DNA of 64,000 nt, taken from assembly GCA_010356995.1 (NCBI GenBank), contig ML996703.1:372001-436000 (forward strand), read 5' to 3'. The notes beneath the pieces were generated by a model. That model made no database searches. It worked only from the letters and a program-made list of their open reading frames with translations, and was not told the origin of the DNA. Numbering within the stretch: position 1 is the stretch's first letter; each line of letters starts with the position of its first letter. Both the position numbers and the translations under genes were made by a program. Positions 34,888 through 45,108 of this stretch are shown in pieces. The stretch comes from Trichodelitschia bisporula (taxonomy: Eukaryota; Ascomycota; Dothideomycetes; Phaeotrichales; Phaeotrichaceae).

Positions 34888-35460
34888 GCCGAATACTCCA
34901 GCGCGCAAAATAGTAGTTGAAAATTTCCATAAAAGGTCCAATTGAATCTCTTGACTTAAACTGCAACGTGAAAATATGAAGCTTATGGAGCACAGCAAAA
35001 AGGCTGGTGATGAAAAAAAAACATCTCAGGGCATTGAACCCGACCCGACTTGAACGGATAACCTTCTGGAGACTCGTGTCATTCCATTTACTGGAATCAG
35101 ATGCGCTACCGTTGCGCCACGGGTCCGTTAGCCTGTTTGATGCTGTGGTTTGCCGAGCGTGCGATTTTCATCGCCGAAAGTGGGCGCTGTGGGTCCGAGG
35201 TGCGATATTTGCCGAGCTCGCGCGGCTGAGCTGTGGGATTCGGCCGCTTAGCCGAGCGTTGCGATTCGCTGGGATGCTTCCGCTTTGGGTATATCAAGGC
35301 CATTCCTAAACCGTACGTGAATTCGGAACTGCACGATGAGAATGCACGAAGTGAATCTCGCGACTGTGGCCGGTCTATGACTAGCCTTCGGTACCAATCT
35401 TCGCACCCCTAACCCTTCTATCAGCGCCTCCCAGCCCCTACCCCATCCACGCTCATAGCC
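34888..35460. other. Intergenic containing only tRNA-Trp
   Basis: 573 bp between convergent protein genes. Apart from the tRNA no feature was recognised. Confidence 0.5.
35035..35126 (-). tRNA. tRNA-Trp(CCA) with a 20-nt intron
   Basis: On the minus strand the acceptor stem GGACCCG/CGGGTTC pairs throughout, with discriminator A. The D arm is GCGC-AACGGTA-GCGC. The anticodon loop reads TT-CCA-G, followed after position 37 by a 20-nt intron, then T and CCAGA. The T arm is ATCCG-TTCAAGT-CGGGT. The mature molecule is 72 nt; the last anticodon-stem pair (A31-C39) is a mismatch. Confidence 0.87.
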
Positions 35461-36708
35461 TCACCCCAAAAGACTCTCCTCCTCCTCACTCGTAGCCCGT
35501 TTCTGTCTCCTCTCCCACCACTCCGGCACCCTCATCCCCCAGAACCAAGCCAACCCCACCAGCACACCCACGCCATCATTCCCAAACCCCACCCTCCCCG
35601 CAACAGTAGCAAGCATAACACCCACCTCCGGCCCCTCAACCCTCTTAATTCCCACACTCATAATCTCCACCCCAGCAGCCGCAACAAGCACACCCAACCA
35701 CCCCCCGGGCAGCCCCGCAAACCAATACCTAATCCCACTCCCCCCAAGCACCCCCAGCAGCACCTTCACAAGCCCAAGCACAACTACACTCCCCCCACTC
35801 CGTGCCCCGAACCTAACCTGCCCCGCCAACCCCCCCGCCCCATGACACACAGGCATAACCCCAAACCAACATCCCACAAGATTCATAACCCCAACACTCC
35901 ACCCCAGCCTCTCCGCACTAGCCTCATTGGCCGGATGCTCAGGCAGTAGACTCCGCCCCAGCGCCGCCGCCGCAATCAAGCTATTCACCACCGTAAGCGG
36001 CACCTGCGCCAGCACCGCCGGCCACGCCGCGCGGAAGTCCCCCTCCCGCGGCACGCGCGGGTACAAATCAACTCCCGGACTGAGATACACGCCGTGCCGC
36101 GCCCCCGCAATCGTGAGCCCGAGCACGACTAGGCCCAGCGCGTACGGAACGTGCACGCCCTTGGTCGCGAGCGCCGCACAGGCGAGAAGCCCCACGAAGG
36201 CTAGGATCGTGGAGAGGTAGTTATCGGCCCAGTAGGGATGGATCCAGGACAGCGGGGCAAATTGCCTTGCGGAAGCCTGCAGCAGCGCGATGCCAGCCGC
36301 GACCTGCACGCCGGCAACGACAGACCGGGGCACCGCGCGGTCGGCAAGACGCACTGCGCCCGTAGCTGAGAGCGCCAGGACAATTGCGCCGGCCATGATG
36401 CCCGCGGCGGCCATCTGGCCCTGGGTAGCATGGCTCGCGAGAGCCCAAGCGGCGAGGGCCTTCATAGGTTGGACCGGAAGCGGGAGGGCGAAGACGGCGC
36501 CGGTGAGGATATTAGCGAGGCCGGAGAAGAGGAGGGTTGCCGGGAGGGAGATAGAGTGGGTTAGGCTGAGGGCGAGAGTGAGGGGTAAGAAGGTCCCTAA
36601 GTCACCCATGGCGCCGGAGAGTTCATTCCATGGCTGGGAGCGGAGGGTTCGGTAGTTGTAGGATGTTGTGCGCTTTAGGTGCGCGTTGAGCCGCCTGAGG
36701 TGGGACAT
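35461..36708 (-). CDS. Molybdate transporter, MOT1 type (SulP-related)
   Basis: A high-affinity molybdate importer feeding the molybdenum cofactor, by family. Single exon. The open frame extends upstream, but the first in-frame ATG is at 36708, giving 415 residues. MOT1 signatures are present: WNELSGAMGDLGTFLPLTLA near the N-terminus, ALPLPVQPMKALAAWAL, and MPVCHGAGGLAGQVRFGARS. About ten hydrophobic segments are visible. No STAS domain follows, as expected for MOT1 rather than sulfate permeases. A longer N-terminus from an unseen upstream exon cannot be excluded. Confidence 0.85.
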   Translation of the reverse strand: MSHLRRLNAHLKRTTSYNYRTLRSQPWNELSGAMGDLGTFLPLTLALSLTHSISLPATLLFSGLANILTGAVFALPLPVQPMKALAAWALASHATQGQMAAAGIMAGAIVLALSATGAVRLADRAVPRSVVAGVQVAAGIALLQASARQFAPLSWIHPYWADNYLSTILAFVGLLACAALATKGVHVPYALGLVVLGLTIAGARHGVYLSPGVDLYPRVPREGDFRAAWPAVLAQVPLTVVNSLIAAAALGRSLLPEHPANEASAERLGWSVGVMNLVGCWFGVMPVCHGAGGLAGQVRFGARSGGSVVVLGLVKVLLGVLGGSGIRYWFAGLPGGWLGVLVAAAGVEIMSVGIKRVEGPEVGVMLATVAGRVGFGNDGVGVLVGLAWFWGMRVPEWWERRQKRATSEEEESLLG

Positions 36709-37281
36709 TTGGCTGGAAGTGGTTTGAGATGGCGCTGATGAGGATTTTTCTGGGAGGTGTTGTCGGCCAGCTGCGACGGCCTGTTTTATCGGCGAAGTTG
36801 AACGACGGGTGCCTAGTCTGGCATGGAGATGAGGAACAAAAGTTTCAGGCAGACGGCTGATCAAATTGGTAGGATGCGTTGAAGAATTTGTACTGTATAT
36901 AGGAAAGTTGAGGTCAGATGAGTGGTTGGTGGATCAAGCTTGGCAAAGCATGCATAAGCTCGACGGGGTTGCCTGTTCGGTTCAGGACGACTCACTTATA
37001 AGGATTTGCCCGCATCCTGCTTGCGGGGCTAATCAGACAACATGGTACATGGGAATGCAGTCTCGTTGATGGTTCCCGTACTGTAGCGTCTTTCTCCATT
37101 GCGCGTTCACTGCTCGTTTCCATAAGAGCAAGAATAATCATGGAGCGATCTCTAGCTCTATCGTACATGCTCTAGTCAAAGCCGCTCCTTTTTACCGCCT
37201 CAACTCCACGCGTAAAACCCATAGCACCCAGTACAGTGCTTAAACCCCGTCCGTACGCCGAAAACAATGATCTAAGTCCGT
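36709..37281. other. Intergenic, MOT1 promoter side / rtf1 3' end
   Basis: 573 bp between two minus-strand genes; nothing else recognised. Confidence 0.45.
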
Positions 37282-39054
37282 CTAGATTTCAAGGTCAATT
37301 TCGAAGTCCATCTCACCAATGACCTCGTCATCTGTAGCAATGCGCGTGAAGGTCGGGATGCCTGTCTTCTTCTCCACCTTGGGCTTCGGCTTGACCGTCT
37401 GCGCAGGCACCGGCGTTCCCACGCGACTCGCATCACTGCCCTCGGAGAAGAGGTCGTCGACGTTGCTCTTCGGCACCGCAAGGGTGTTCTGCTTGGCCGC
37501 CGCTTCCTTGCGTGCCTGCTCTTCAGCCGCCATCTTCTTCGCTCGAGCACGCTGCTTGAATTTCTCCTGAATCAGGGCTTGTCGGACCTCAGTTTCATTC
37601 TGCTTTCGGTTGCGCTCATTGCGTGCATGCAGCCGGTCCTGAATGTCGTCGTGCGAGCGCGCCGGCGGGAGACGAGGCTGCGCCGATGCTGTCATGAGGT
37701 GCTCGAACTTGCGTTGCTCCTGGATTTTCTTTGACAGTTCTTCAGAGGTGAAGCGGTGAGCAATGACCTTATTGATTGCATCGATCCGGGCATTGACATC
37801 GTACTGTCGAACGAACGGAAGATTTTCTTCTTCAAGCATGCTGCGGTAGCGTTCCCATTCGTCCTGAACGGATTAGTTGGATAACGGAAGTAAGCACAAG
37901 CACGAACCTCGTCAAAGCGCTGGTTTGAGCAGTTCGTCATGGGAAGCTGCTTGACGCCCTTGCCAAGCGAGAGCGACAGGTACTTTTCGGTGTAGAAGGC
38001 ATGCGTCCCCTCGCCGAAGAGATACGGTTTGCCGGCGGTGTAGCCTACAGCTGTTAGCGCGCCATATTGCCAGCCAGGAATAGCATACCCTTGATCTTCA
38101 TAATCTTGTATTGGTCCATGCCGGTGCAAACACGAACAAAACAACCCGTAGTCGCGTCATCAAAGTTCGGATAGAAGCAGTACTGGTGAAGAACACGGCG
38201 ATCAACAAAGATGCGCCTCGCGTCCACATAGGTGGCAGGAATGTTTGGGTCACCAAATTTGGGGCTAGGCTCGCGTTGGCGATCGTCCTCGCGCTCCGAG
38301 CTCGAGCTCGGAGACCGCGAACGGCGAGTGGGGTGCCTAGCCGAACGCTTCCTATCCTCATTGTGGGCGTTCTCCCGCTGGCGCGTGTAAGACTCGAGAG
38401 CTTGGTCGCGCTTGTTCTTCGGCCGGACGCTCCGCTGGCTGTCCTCGAGCTCCGCGGCGCTGGCCTTACGCTTCTTGGTGGCGGACTTGTCGCCCTCGCG
38501 GTCTTTGGCCTCCAGAAGGTTACGCAGCGCGAGATCCCGAGTCTTCTTCACTTGTTCTTCGGCACGCTCTGCGAGAAGTGTCTCACGCTCGAGCTGAGAC
38601 ATGGCCATAATTTCTGCCTTGTCCGCGGCGTCGCGAAACTTGCCCTCGAGAGGATACTTGGAGCCCTCATGGATCGAGTTGTCCATATCGGCGCCTGATT
38701 CGGAGCCCGACTCGTCCATGGCGTCTGAGCCGAGTGAGCGAGGAGATGATGCGCGGGACGAGCTGCAGAGCATTGTTAGCGGCGAGAACGTTAAGAGAGC
38801 AGTGGGCATGCTTACGCTTCACCCTCTTCCGCAGAGTCCTCCCGCGTGCGACGCGTAGCGCTGTCCGGTGACTTCTTCGACGGTGCTTGGTGTTCCGGAC
38901 TAGGAGGTGCTGATTCCGCGGTTGGGGGGGCGATTGAAGGCTCGCGGGGGCTGGAGGTGGGGCTGTTGTCGGCGATGGACACGGGCTTCTCCTCAAATTC
39001 GCCGTCAGACTCATCGCCTGCCAAGGCAAGAAGTTCATCGTCGGAGTCTGCCAT
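37282..39054 (-). CDS. rtf1: RNA polymerase-associated protein Rtf1 (Paf1 complex)
   Basis: Rtf1 links the Paf1 complex to Spt5 and promotes H2B ubiquitylation during elongation. Exons 39054-38816, 38762-38089, 38044-37908 and 37863-37282, with introns 53, 44 and 44 nt, give 543 residues. The N-terminus is acidic (MADSDDELLALAGDESDGEF). A charged middle includes the histone-modification region with SQLERETLLAERAEE. The Plus3 domain (about 250-385) reads IPATYVDARRIFVDRRVLHQ, MDQYKIMKIKG and TNCSNQRFDEDEWERY across two splice sites. A Lys/Glu-rich C-terminus ends DFEIDLEI. Confidence 0.93.
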
Positions 39055-39578
39055 GGTTTCCGGTTGATTCTAGCGTCGCCTGCGCGTGTAGCCGGGAGTA
39101 CACAAACTCGGCTTGCTCAGGGGAAGGAGCGGGACACTTGTACGGGTAAAGGTTCTGCTTTGATTTTGCCGTACAGCGGGGAGGGAACTTGAGAAACGCT
39201 TAAGAAATGTTCGCCTTTGAGGCACGTGAGAGAAGATGTGAGGACTTGGGAGTTGAACTGGGGAATGGAAAGGGTGGTGGCAGGAGGAGAGTTGGAAGCT
39301 GAGGAGAGAGTGAGGGAGGGAAAGAGCCGCGTCGACGAGTCGCCTTTCACCGCGGACTGCAGATCATGTGATTTCGAGCGCGCCGAGCGGCTGGAGTCTT
39401 ACCCGTAGCAAGGCGGGACCGGAACAACAATGATACGAGGTGCGTAACCGCGTCCGTTGACTCTGCCGAATTTTCTGTGGCTCAACGTCATTCTCATGGC
39501 CTGACCGACTCCCTTTCAGCTATTTTGCGTCTTCCATGCACCTTTTCGCCTGTTGTATTATTTACTGGGCGGTTGAGG
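39055..39578. promoter_or_regulatory. Divergent promoter region, rtf1 / coq7
   Basis: 524 bp between head-to-head start codons. No specific element was recognised. Confidence 0.45.
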
Positions 39579-40395
39579 ATGCCTCCATCTCATCAATTGG
39601 CTATTCTTAGCCGCCGCTCTTTCCATTCGCACCGTCTAGTGTCAAGCCGTCCAGTTCCGCTTGCGAAATATGATGTGAATTCCCTCCGGAGAGTGAGCTC
39701 AGCTGCCGCCGCTCAACCGCAGTATGCTCAGAATGTCCTAGCAGCTGGTGGGAAGTCTGCCTTGACTCCGAGTCCGTTGAGTGACGAGCAGAAGCGGTTC
39801 CTTGACAGCGCTGTAGGCCTCATGTACCCCGACTCTCCACAGCCCACTGAACATTCGACAGCTCCGCGTCAATCAAGCCGGCGAGCTGGCAGCCGTTCTC
39901 ATCTACTCCGCCCAGACCCCGCCTATCGTCCGGACACATCCCCATCTCCTCCAGCTAATGAAGCACATGTACGACCAGGAAGCAGGACATTACAAGACCT
40001 TCAATGAAATACTTGTTAAGCACCGCGTCCGGCCCACTGTAATGTATCCGCTGTGGAAAGCCGCCGCTACCACTCTTGGCTGGTCGACGGCTGTGATGGG
40101 TCGAGAGGCAGCCATGGCCTGCACCGAGGCAGTGGAGACTGAGATTGGCGACCACTACAACAGCCAAATCCGGGTTCTGCTGGACTGGGCGGCCGATCTG
40201 GAGGCGAAAGGGGAGGATTTCGGCCCGGAGATGAAAGAGCTACTGGCAACTCTCCGTCGGATACGAGACGAGGAATTGGAGCATCTAGACCACGCCGTTA
40301 TGAACGATGCTAAGGAAGCCAAGCCGTACGAGTTGCTAACGAACGTCATTCGGGGTGGTTGTCGCGCAGCTATCTGGATCAGTGAAAGAGTGTAG
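39579..40395 (+). CDS. coq7: 5-demethoxyubiquinone hydroxylase Coq7, mitochondrial
   Basis: A di-iron monooxygenase of the penultimate step of ubiquinone synthesis on the matrix face of the inner membrane. Exons 39579-39812 and 39862-40395, with a 49-nt phase-0 intron, give 255 residues. The first about 70 residues are Arg/Ser-rich without a clear fold, a mitochondrial presequence. The core begins LRVNQAGELAAVLIYSAQT right after the intron. Predicted iron ligands are E86, E118 and H121 (MYDQEAGHY), E170, E216 and H219 (DEELEHLDHA), in family spacing. The open frame extends upstream without an ATG, so the ATG at 39579 is used. Confidence 0.93.
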
Positions 40396-41586
40396 GAATA
40401 TCACCACTTCTTGCTTGTAGATATTGTACAGTAAGTGTGACCGCATCTTCGTCACGGTGGCTGTCTCCGTTCATAATCGATGGAGCCTGACCAAAGAGCA
40501 GATAGACATACGCATAGACTTGGCCATTCGATGTGGCTTCTGTACACAAACATCTTCACTTTTAATTATGATCAGGGACGGCCACTTCTGAGTCATGGCT
40601 TTGCCAAACATTGTTCAACTGCCATTTGCCTTGCCTTTGCTTCCAAACACATGCATCAAACTCGGAAGGTTACACATGGCCACTCCGTTGGCGCCCCTGA
40701 CCCAAAAATGTATTTAAAGCCCCCCGATCAGTGAGCGTAGTTCAATGGCCCTTAGCACGTCATGTCCTGGCCGTCAATGACCCGTGGAAGGAAGCTGGTA
40801 CTATGCGGCCAAGCTTGAAGAAGCCATCTCCTCAGCTAAATATCAAACGTTATCAGGCTCTCTCAACCATACTTTTCTGTCGGCCAATAGATTAACCTCG
40901 GAATTGCTCCAGTCTACAAAGCTGGTGGACTTTTTATATTGCAGCCCAAGTGGTACCCTATGAGTACAGCTGAACTTGAGCTGAAATAGGAGATTGAAAA
41001 CGGCTCGGCAGTATATGTTTGCTCCTTGCCCGCTGTCTTATATATCCTCTACTCATCGCCTCCAACACCAGACAAAAGCCCCTATGGGTCGCTCTTCCAC
41101 CTTCCAAGATCTTCCTGTCGCCGAAACTACTGGCCACTCATGATTCATTTACCTGCTCGCTCCGGAGCTTTGCTTGGCGCTCGCGGGCTCGCCGGTGAGG
41201 GGTACTTAGATCTAGGAATCTTCCTCCCCTTTACTTCTTCTTCTCCAACCCCCAACATCACTCTTACTCTTCGACACGAAAATTCGTGTCACAACAACAC
41301 ACGAAATCGCCGCAATGTCTACCCCTAGGGGTAGCAGCGCCGCCTCCCTGGCCTCGGCTGCAAAATTCTCTCGCAGCGAAACGACGCTGCTACCACTTCG
41401 ACTCTTCCCCGCGGTGTAAAGAAGCGCGCCGCGAAGTCGGGTCCATCGAAGAAGCAGTCGCACGCTCGCATTGGCAAGCTCCTTCGCGCTCTCACCCATG
41501 AAGAATTTATGGTCGGACTCGCCTCCGGGCAGTGGGGGCAGTCTCTCGTCGCGCATCGTTCCTTTCCTGAACCACACATAGATTAC
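40396..41586. other. Intergenic, coq7 / Zn2Cys6 locus
   Basis: About 1.2 kb. The last 250 bases are in the same open frame as the Zn2Cys6 coding region back to 41335 (basic, Lys/Ser-rich translation), with a possible acceptor CTCTCGCAG at 41374. An upstream exon is possible but no clean start was found. Confidence 0.4.
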
Positions 41587-41994
41587 ATGCCTCTGTCTAG
41601 TGGTCCTAACAAGACCGAATCTGGATTAGCTCCGGAAGTCAAGTTCGACGACAATGACCGACAGAAGAAGATGAAGGAGACGGGGATCAACCCGAAGGAT
41701 CCCTGGGGCGATGAGGAGGAGTTCTCTTCCATGGAGTCGCCCTCGAAGGCCGCATCGAAGGCTCCGAGCAAGGCCAAGGCGAAGAAGCAGGCTGCGCGCC
41801 CCCTAAGCGTCCCCTGCGAAACCTGCAGACAGCGCAAAGTAAAATGCGACCGTGGCCTGCCTGCCTGCGGGTGGTGCACTAAGAAAAGCCAAACGTGCGA
41901 GTACAAGGAGCGCAAGAAGCCCGGGTTACGCGCGGGATATGGGCGTGAGCTGGAGGGAAGGTTGGCTGAGCAGGCGGGGCTGGCAGGGACGTAG
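41587..41994 (+). CDS. Zn2Cys6 DNA-binding protein, apparently truncated
   Basis: The frame encodes a 135-residue protein from the ATG at 41587. It has a disordered Lys/Ser-rich N-terminus and a complete Zn2Cys6 cluster: CETCRQRKVKCDRGLPACGWC then C, followed by YKERKKPGLRAGYGRELEGR, the usual linker to a coiled coil. The frame stops soon after the linker. A strong donor GTGAGC at 41945 (phase 1) could splice to acceptors at 42050 or 42077, adding sequence such as DQIHATLATIPENGSDVNEQ up to 42331. No fungal-specific transcription-factor middle domain is evident, so the gene may be truncated, decayed or split by introns I could not resolve. Its targets are unknown. Confidence 0.6.
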   Translation: MPLSSGPNKTESGLAPEVKFDDNDRQKKMKETGINPKDPWGDEEEFSSMESPSKAASKAPSKAKAKKQAARPLSVPCETCRQRKVKCDRGLPACGWCTKKSQTCEYKERKKPGLRAGYGRELEGRLAEQAGLAGT

Positions 41995-42982
41995 CACCTT
42001 TCCTTCTTCCCTCATTTGCGTCACACTACAAAGCACAGTACCCTGCCTAGCGATGCACAACGCTAATTCTCCCGCAGATCAAATCCACGCCACGCTGGCC
42101 ACGATTCCGGAAAACGGTTCCGACGTCAACGAGCAGACTGCGCCTCTGGCCGGCAGCTTGTTGTTGAACCCAACCAAGAAGCGTACGCATAGTAAAATGA
42201 GTCTTTCCGTTCTTCAGCAGAGTCTTGGGCAGAACCAATGCCCCTGCCAAAGCTCGTTAATATCATTTCTTATTTCCAGCGCAGTAGCTGCTTTTCCGAT
42301 GTTTGTCGGAGGAATGGTTCACCGTTTGTAGTCTGGTTTATTTGTGGATTGAAGCTAACGGGAAACAGTGACGGATCTCTCCTAGTCCTCGAGCCTACGA
42401 AGTAATTGCGGTTACTCCCCTTGTCCTTTGGCTACTCTTGTGCCCGCGGGAGCTTGCGATCCCGGCTATCTGACCGTAGAATAGAAGTGTTGTCCGCCCG
42501 TGGGACTTGCAGTTAGCAATCTATTCTGATGGTTCACTTGTGGTGCCCGTGACGTTTAACCTGAAATCTTCACCTGCACATAATTGCAATTGATGTAAGC
42601 ATCTTTGTCCTTGAAGGCGTGGGAACCGTGACTGAAACTAGCTCTATCCTAACGCAAGTGACATTTCTGGTCCTCCGTTCATCATCATAGCAGTGAAGTT
42701 AGATGAGAAGGGCCCCTCAGTGTCTCTATATGCCTGGCATCATATCTCGCATCCTCATGTGAAACATCATCAGCGCACTTGGTCAGCCGCCATTCTTCCC
42801 CAAACGCTAAGCGTAGCCGTACAGTTACTGTCTCCGCGCAAGTCCGCAGTCAATCTCCCATCCGCCCGTCACAGGCTGCTTCTTAACCTGGTCACAGGCT
42901 TCCATACCTTGAGGCGAAGCTGATGCAGGTCCCACTTTGTTCATAATATATTTTCCTTTCCCAACACACCATTCATCCCCAG

Positions 42983-43160
42983 AAATTCATCGGGGGCGTT
43001 CCGATATCGCGACCGCATCACCGGTGCCCACTTTCTGACATATTACAATCCACAATTCCTGGAGAAGTATCCCATAGCGGTTCCCAGTGACTATCTGAGT
43101 GCCCGTAATGTTTATGACGGCAACATATTTGCCTGTCTGCATGGACTCTCAGGTTACTTC
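42983..43160 (+). pseudogene. Isolated exon-like segment downstream of the Zn2Cys6 gene
   Basis: An open segment bounded by a good acceptor (CATCCCCAG) and a good donor (TTC|GTACGT) reads FRYRDRITGAHFLTYYNPQF and later DYLSARNVYDGNIFACLHG. It looks like real protein sequence, but no partner exon was found on either side. It may be a relic or internal exon of the Zn2Cys6 gene, or part of another lost gene. Family not recognised. Confidence 0.35.
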
Positions 43161-43547
43161 GTACGTGTCCAGCTTTTTGTTCTCAGAATTAAGGCAAGGC
43201 TGGCTGTGAGCCTTATTCCTCCTGTAGAGGAACTTTGGGCAGCATGAGGAAAGCGTAGAGCGACCAAAATCCCATCCCACCACTTTTCTGGCAAATTGTA
43301 GTGTCTGAACTCCAAGACTCCATGAATGGCTGCTTCCATCCCTCAGTTGGTCCTTCCTGCCTCCCCCAGGGTCACCGGAAAATGTCGTAGCCGCCCCTTC
43401 TGCAAATATGCCCAGAAATGGTAGCCACGACTTTTCCCAGCTTGCCTGGATCCTTCGTACCTGCCACATCCGGCAAGCGCACAGACAATCCCCACTACAG
43501 CCTACCGGAAAATCCTCCGGCCGACACACGTGCACACACCCTCCCCT

Positions 43548-43562
43548 GGGGTATAAAAGCCC
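43548..43562 (+). promoter_or_regulatory. Orphan TATA box (GGGGTATAAAAGCCC)
   Basis: A consensus TATAAAA flanked by G and C runs, followed by a C/T-rich tract (about 43565-43610) of the kind found at fungal core promoters. The next annotated gene on this strand is more than 5 kb away, so any transcript may be non-coding or belong to a decayed gene. Confidence 0.35.
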
Positions 43563-43996
43563 CCTTCCCCCCCTTCGGAAACCTCTTCTTCTTTTCTTCA
43601 GCTCTCTTTGCCTTTGGCTTAGATCAAGTGTAGTATCTGTTCTTTTCAGTTTAATCTCTGAAACGACTCTACGGAGTCACTTCAAGATTAATCTTATTTT
43701 TGATCTCTGCTAGCCGGCCTCTGTGCTTGCGCACGTCGGCTGGCACTGTGTCGCTCCTATTGCACTACTTGGGGCTGACGCGAACTCTCTTCATATTTTT
43801 TCGTCGTCCGGCTCGGCTTGTCCGGGAGGGGGAAGAAGAAGTTTATTCTTGTGTTCAATGATAGGCCGTTTGTGTAGAAAGCACTTTTGGTACTTTGGCG
43901 ACGCTAGAAGAGGGTAAAGCTCCTGTCAAGTTCGTTGTGTACATCTACTACGTCGTAGACGTCGAACCCGACGACTTCGCCGGCTTTGCCGGCTTC

Positions 43997-44746
43997 TCAA
44001 TAGAAAGGGATCCATCCCTTGTCCTCCAAAACATTCTTTGCCAACCAGTCCAACCACTGTTCCTGCGTCCAGCTACTCGAGATGGAATCCTCAATGACCC
44101 CATTCACCACCACTGTCGGACTAACATGGATACCCATCTGCCGTCCCCTCTTAACCCAAACCTTAATCTCGTTTGTCATAAAATTCCCTTCATTCCCATG
44201 AGTCCCGGTGAGGGTCAATGCATTCCACACAGGATTCCAACCAACACCGAACTCTTTAGTCGCCATTTCTACCAGCCGTCGGTACGTCGCCTCCCGGGGC
44301 TCGACCGCCGTCGGTTCGTCGAAGTACTCCTCCTGTACTTCAAAGAGTTTTGCGCTGAACTCCCAGAACTTCCCCGGCATGGCGTGTGAGAATGCGAGTG
44401 CGGCTTCGTGCACGAGGAGTGAGGACGGGTGCCATGGTTGGATTTGGGGCCGGAAGAGGATTTGGAGTTTGTCCGCGTAAGGGGGGGATCGGAGTTTGGG
44501 GAGGAGGGGGTAGAGCGTTTGGAACATCTTCTTTGAGAAGGGGCACACATAGTCAAGGTCTACGTGGGGGTTAGAGGGATAGGTTCAAGGGATGAGTTAA
44601 GGAGATGGGTTAGGGAGATGGGTTAGAGGGAGGGGTTAGAGATATGTGCTCAGGCCGGGGATGGACGTACAGAGTTCGATTGTGTGCACCGTGGGCACTG
44701 ATGGAGCGGCGGACTTCAGGGCATAGTAGTCTGGGGGAAGGGCCAT
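43997..44746 (-). CDS. DsbA-like thioredoxin-fold protein
   Basis: Exons 44746-44671 and 44559-43997, joined in phase 1 across a 111-nt intron, give 212 residues. The joined N-terminus reads HTIELYLDYVCPFSKKMF, the beta strand plus CPFS active-site region of DsbA/2-hydroxychromene isomerase-like thioredoxin folds. There is one active-site cysteine, not the CxxC of true oxidoreductases. Further on are MGIHVSPTVVVNGVIED, with the cis-proline, and the final helix WTQEQWLDWLAKNVLED. The cellular role is unknown; a glutathione-dependent or redox function is plausible. The intron is twice the usual length here because of a minisatellite. Confidence 0.82.
44572..44648 (+). repeat. Telomere-like minisatellite inside an intron (GGTTAGGG / GGTTAGAGG variants)
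   Basis: The plus strand has six or seven imperfect copies of a roughly 11-15-base unit built on GGTTAGRGG (for example GATGGGTTAGGGAGATGGG). It lies within the 111-nt intron of the thioredoxin-fold gene. The core resembles the TTAGGG telomeric repeat but is degenerate and short. Confidence 0.7.
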
Positions 44747-45108
44747 TGTAATGGGTGTTGTGTTGGACTTTGAGAGTGGACGATACTGATACTGTAGCGC
44801 GGGGTCAACTGGTGTTTATGGGAGGTTGTATTCAGGGCGGGGTAGGCGTTGATACACCACAGTGCTTATGCAACGCGGGGCATGCAATGACGTGAGCTGA
44901 GCGGGGGGACTTCAGTTGAGCCGGGGACTTCAGCTGGCGATGTCGGAGCAGATAAGGGCAAAAGCGAAGCTGACCATGACCAACATCACCACCAGTACAA
45001 AGCCATCAAGAGTTCAACCCATGCATTTTACCAACAAGCTACAGTTACAAAGCACACAACGCCCGCAAAGACCACATCAAACCCCAAGGCTGCATATATA
45101 TAGCACGC
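44747..45108. other. Intergenic, thioredoxin-fold gene promoter
   Basis: 362 bp between two minus-strand genes; nothing else recognised. Confidence 0.4.

Larger units (their letters stand above)
42332..43996. other. Low-coding stretch between the Zn2Cys6 locus and the thioredoxin-fold gene
   Basis: Apart from the exon-like segment at 42983-43160, no gene is supported. A consensus TATA box with a following C/T-rich tract occurs near 43552, but no coding frame follows it. Confidence 0.45.
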
